The position numbers and the translations under genes are program-made. Below the pieces are notes generated by a model. It ran no database searches. It was not told the DNA's origin and saw only the letters and a program-made list of their open reading frames with translations. Below are positions 61,701-64,000 of a stretch of 64,000 bases of DNA, in pieces (positions within the stretch are counted from its first letter, which is position 1; every line of letters begins with the position of its first letter). Source of the DNA: Diploscapter coronatus. Its lineage: Eukaryota > Nematoda > Chromadorea > Rhabditida > Rhabditidae. The stretch spans positions 49,119,249 through 49,183,248 of the forward strand of contig OZ038423.1 in NCBI GenBank assembly GCA_964036155.1, written 5' to 3'.

Positions 61701-64000
61701 CTCTCGATTCGACCCCTTTCCTCTTTTCTTTCTAGTTTCAAACCTCGTTTTTTCCATTTCTCGCTCCTCACTTTCCTTGTACGAAAACTGCAGCAAACCC
61801 CAGTGCGAATCTGCTAAATATGAACGCCCTATTTGGAATTGGAATCCTCCAAATCGAACACTATTGATTTATGGCGATTTAGAAAGAAGTTATTTTTCAA
61901 ATGCCCTATTTATTCCATACTTGAAAAATGGTTGATAAAGACTAGACCTATTCGAACCTAATTTTAATTTTCATTGAGCACTTTTTCAAGATCCACAAAT
62001 TTATCCGTTGGTTTCTATTCTCATGTAACTTCAAAACTCCTCCGTGATTTTTGTAAATGTAATATTTCATTTTCCAACCTCAAGGCTGTTTCCGCATGCG
62101 TCAGGAAAATTATTTTTTATCGCTGCTTTCGACGACCTGATTGACATTTCTTGTTTTTGAACGTTTTGAAAAAGCTTTGAGGAAATGATGCAACAATCAG
62201 ATGTAATGTTTCATGTCTGATCATTCGGCATGAGAAAAACACCTTTAACTACTTCAAGGAAACTTATTTTCTAAATTTTTCTCTCTTTCATCCCAAAAGT
62301 TTCGTGTCTGAATATTCCCCACAAAGTTATTCTTGTAAGTATTTTCAACAAATTAGCTTCGTAAACCCCCTTTTTATAGCTTTCGCCAGTTTTTTCTCTA
62401 AAAGTATTAGTTCATTTGACCCTGTTTACCCTGCTTATGGCTAGAGAGTTTCCAAATATCCCGTTCAAAGGCGCTCGAGTTCTCGTGTGGTCACTCGAAT
62501 TTCTGCATTTCCGAGATTCGGCCGAAAATCCCGAGGATTACATTTCTTCTTTCTATCTTCCTTTTCTTTCTCGTTCTCGACCCCTGTGTTCCAACACTGA
62601 CACGACCTTATTCTTATTGGACGTATAGTTTAGTGAAGAAACTAGTTATTATGAAAAAATGAGCAGTTTTGAAATTCTCATTAATTTTGGTAAATATAAC
62701 TTTAGTTTAGAAAATTCTAACATAATCGAGGTGAATTCTAACGAACTTTTCTTACCATAGTTCAAATTTATTCAAGTTTACTCTTCATTCCAAGATCCAT
62801 TCATTTTATCACATGTTGTTTCATTCTTAAATTTTTTGAACTCTAGGTGAAAAGCCCATATTCTTGAATTTCATTCATCTTTACGGATAAAAAATGACAG
62901 ACGAGTTGGCATGACTCTGGACTTGAAAAAATCCTCTTGGATTTTCAATATCCCAGTCATTTTCTCTAGCTATTTTTATATGCAGGGCTAGAGATTTTCA
63001 TTCTTCCCAAAATTTTCGTTTCTGGATGCGAAATGTGTGTGTATGTTATTCGATCTTGTGCAGCTCGCAAAGAATGGGGGTATAGAGAAGCAGAGAAATT
63101 TTGAGGGTCTAATTAGAGAGAGCATACAAAATGAAGAGGAAGCAGATGCGCAGAGGGTCATTTCATTTCATTCTTCGATTTCACATTTCTTTTTCCTACT
63201 ATTTCAAATTTGTTTGTCTTTCCTCTCTTATTTCTCATACTATTTCTCCATTTTCCCTGTCTTTCCTCCTCACTTTCCACCAGCTGTTCCTCTTCTTTCT
63301 CTCGTCCTTCCTCTGGTTACTCATCTCTGTTTCTGTCTGTTTCTCTCGTTTTCAGTCAGCTAGCATAAATTATTTCGACATCGAAACGAATTCTCTCGGA
63401 ATCGGATTTTCCAGAGGAAATCACACATTTTTCATCGTCATCATTCATGATATTTTGGTATTATTCATCGATTCATCATTTGATTTTCAACTCTACCAGG
63501 CTGACAATTTCGAACTTTTTGTAAAAACTTCTATGAAAAAAATGAAACCCAACATTCTTCAGTAATCTATTCTTGGATAAATTATGAAGAACTTGATTTA
63601 GGATTTTAAAATATTTTTAGAAATTATTATGTTTCATCTTCCTCTTGAAAAAAGCGATAAAAATTCATGAAATTTTAAAGTTCATCATACATCAGTTCAA
63701 GTTAGGGCAATTACTTGTACAAAATTGCGTGGTGCAGGTGCGCGTGCTGTCTAGAGTCACGCCGCTGCTTCGGGATTTACGTGAGAGGTCCGCGCGCTTC
63801 GTTGCGTATAGTTTCCAGGAATCGGTCCTAAAACTTTTTCTGGACACTTCAAAATTTATTTCTTTTCAAGAATAAATTTACTTTCCTGATGTTAATTCAT
63901 GGGTAATTTATCGAATATCTTATAACTTTTCTCAATTGCTTAGATGTGTCATCCTGCCATTATTAATACCTGATCGTGATTAATCGGATTTGTTGAACGA
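52763..64000. other. 11-kb region without a supported gene
   Basis: After the egl-3 polyadenylation signal I find no exon chain with consistent phases and no recognisable domain on either strand. From about 53.9 to 63.4 kb the plus strand is rich in T and C, which creates long but featureless open frames on that strand. Exceptions are purine-rich islands near 55.7 and 57.5 kb. The region may be regulatory DNA or a long first intron of a gene starting or continuing beyond 64 kb. Confidence 0.5.
63738..63780 (+). other. Candidate short exon in a GC-rich island
   Basis: A 43-nt segment between a GGTGCAG acceptor and a GTGAGAG donor, in an island of roughly 90 bp (63725-63815) far richer in G+C than its surroundings. 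One frame reads VRVLSRVTPLLRDL. I do not recognise it. It is the only exon-like signal in the last 3 kb. Confidence 0.25.

Noticed and set aside
61945..61980. GGTTCGAAT on the minus strand as a tRNA B box
   Set aside because: No matching acceptor, D or anticodon stems around it.
1..64000. CRISPR arrays, operon-like bacterial features, rRNA
   Set aside because: None present; the DNA is plainly eukaryotic.

Overview
The window is genomic DNA from a rhabditid (clade V) nematode; I cannot name the species. The support is an SL2-type spliced-leader RNA gene with a leader almost identical to C. elegans SL2, a nematode cuticle collagen, nematode chemoreceptor families, and short AT-rich introns with TTTCAG-like acceptors. 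Coding exons are clearly richer in G+C than the introns and intergenic DNA.

Layout. 1-11.6 kb has no gene I can support, only a short purine-rich repeat and one inverted-repeat transposon. 11.6-15.2 kb (minus) is a ten-exon gene for a secreted protein with 20 cysteines. At 17.0 kb lies a U2 snRNA gene with an altered branch-site recognition sequence. 18.5-23.7 kb is a decaying tandem array of F-box/Kelch genes: two relics, one intact copy and one with an internal stop. U1 snRNA (24.2 kb) and SL2 RNA (24.8 kb) follow. U1, U2 and SL2 RNA genes, all used in splicing or trans-splicing, therefore sit within 8 kb on one strand. 25.8-34.9 kb holds three tandem Srh/Sri-like chemoreceptors with identical eight-exon structure; the first carries a mariner element inside an intron.

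37.3-40.0 kb is a cuticle collagen cut into 19 exons, several only 12-17 nt long. 40.4-42.4 kb (minus) is a Srsx-like receptor and 44.2-46.0 kb (minus) an unrecognised multi-span membrane protein. 48.2-52.7 kb is the neuropeptide-processing protease PC2 (egl-3/kpc-2). The last 11 kb has no convincing gene; most of it is pyrimidine-rich on the plus strand, perhaps upstream or intronic DNA of a gene beyond the window.

No operon or single pathway links the protein genes. Recurrent themes are splicing RNAs, unusual introns (micro-exons, two GC-AG introns, a transposon-swollen intron) and many small foldback elements, often inside introns. All gene models were built by hand from ORFs, splice signals and reading-frame phase, without transcripts or database searches.
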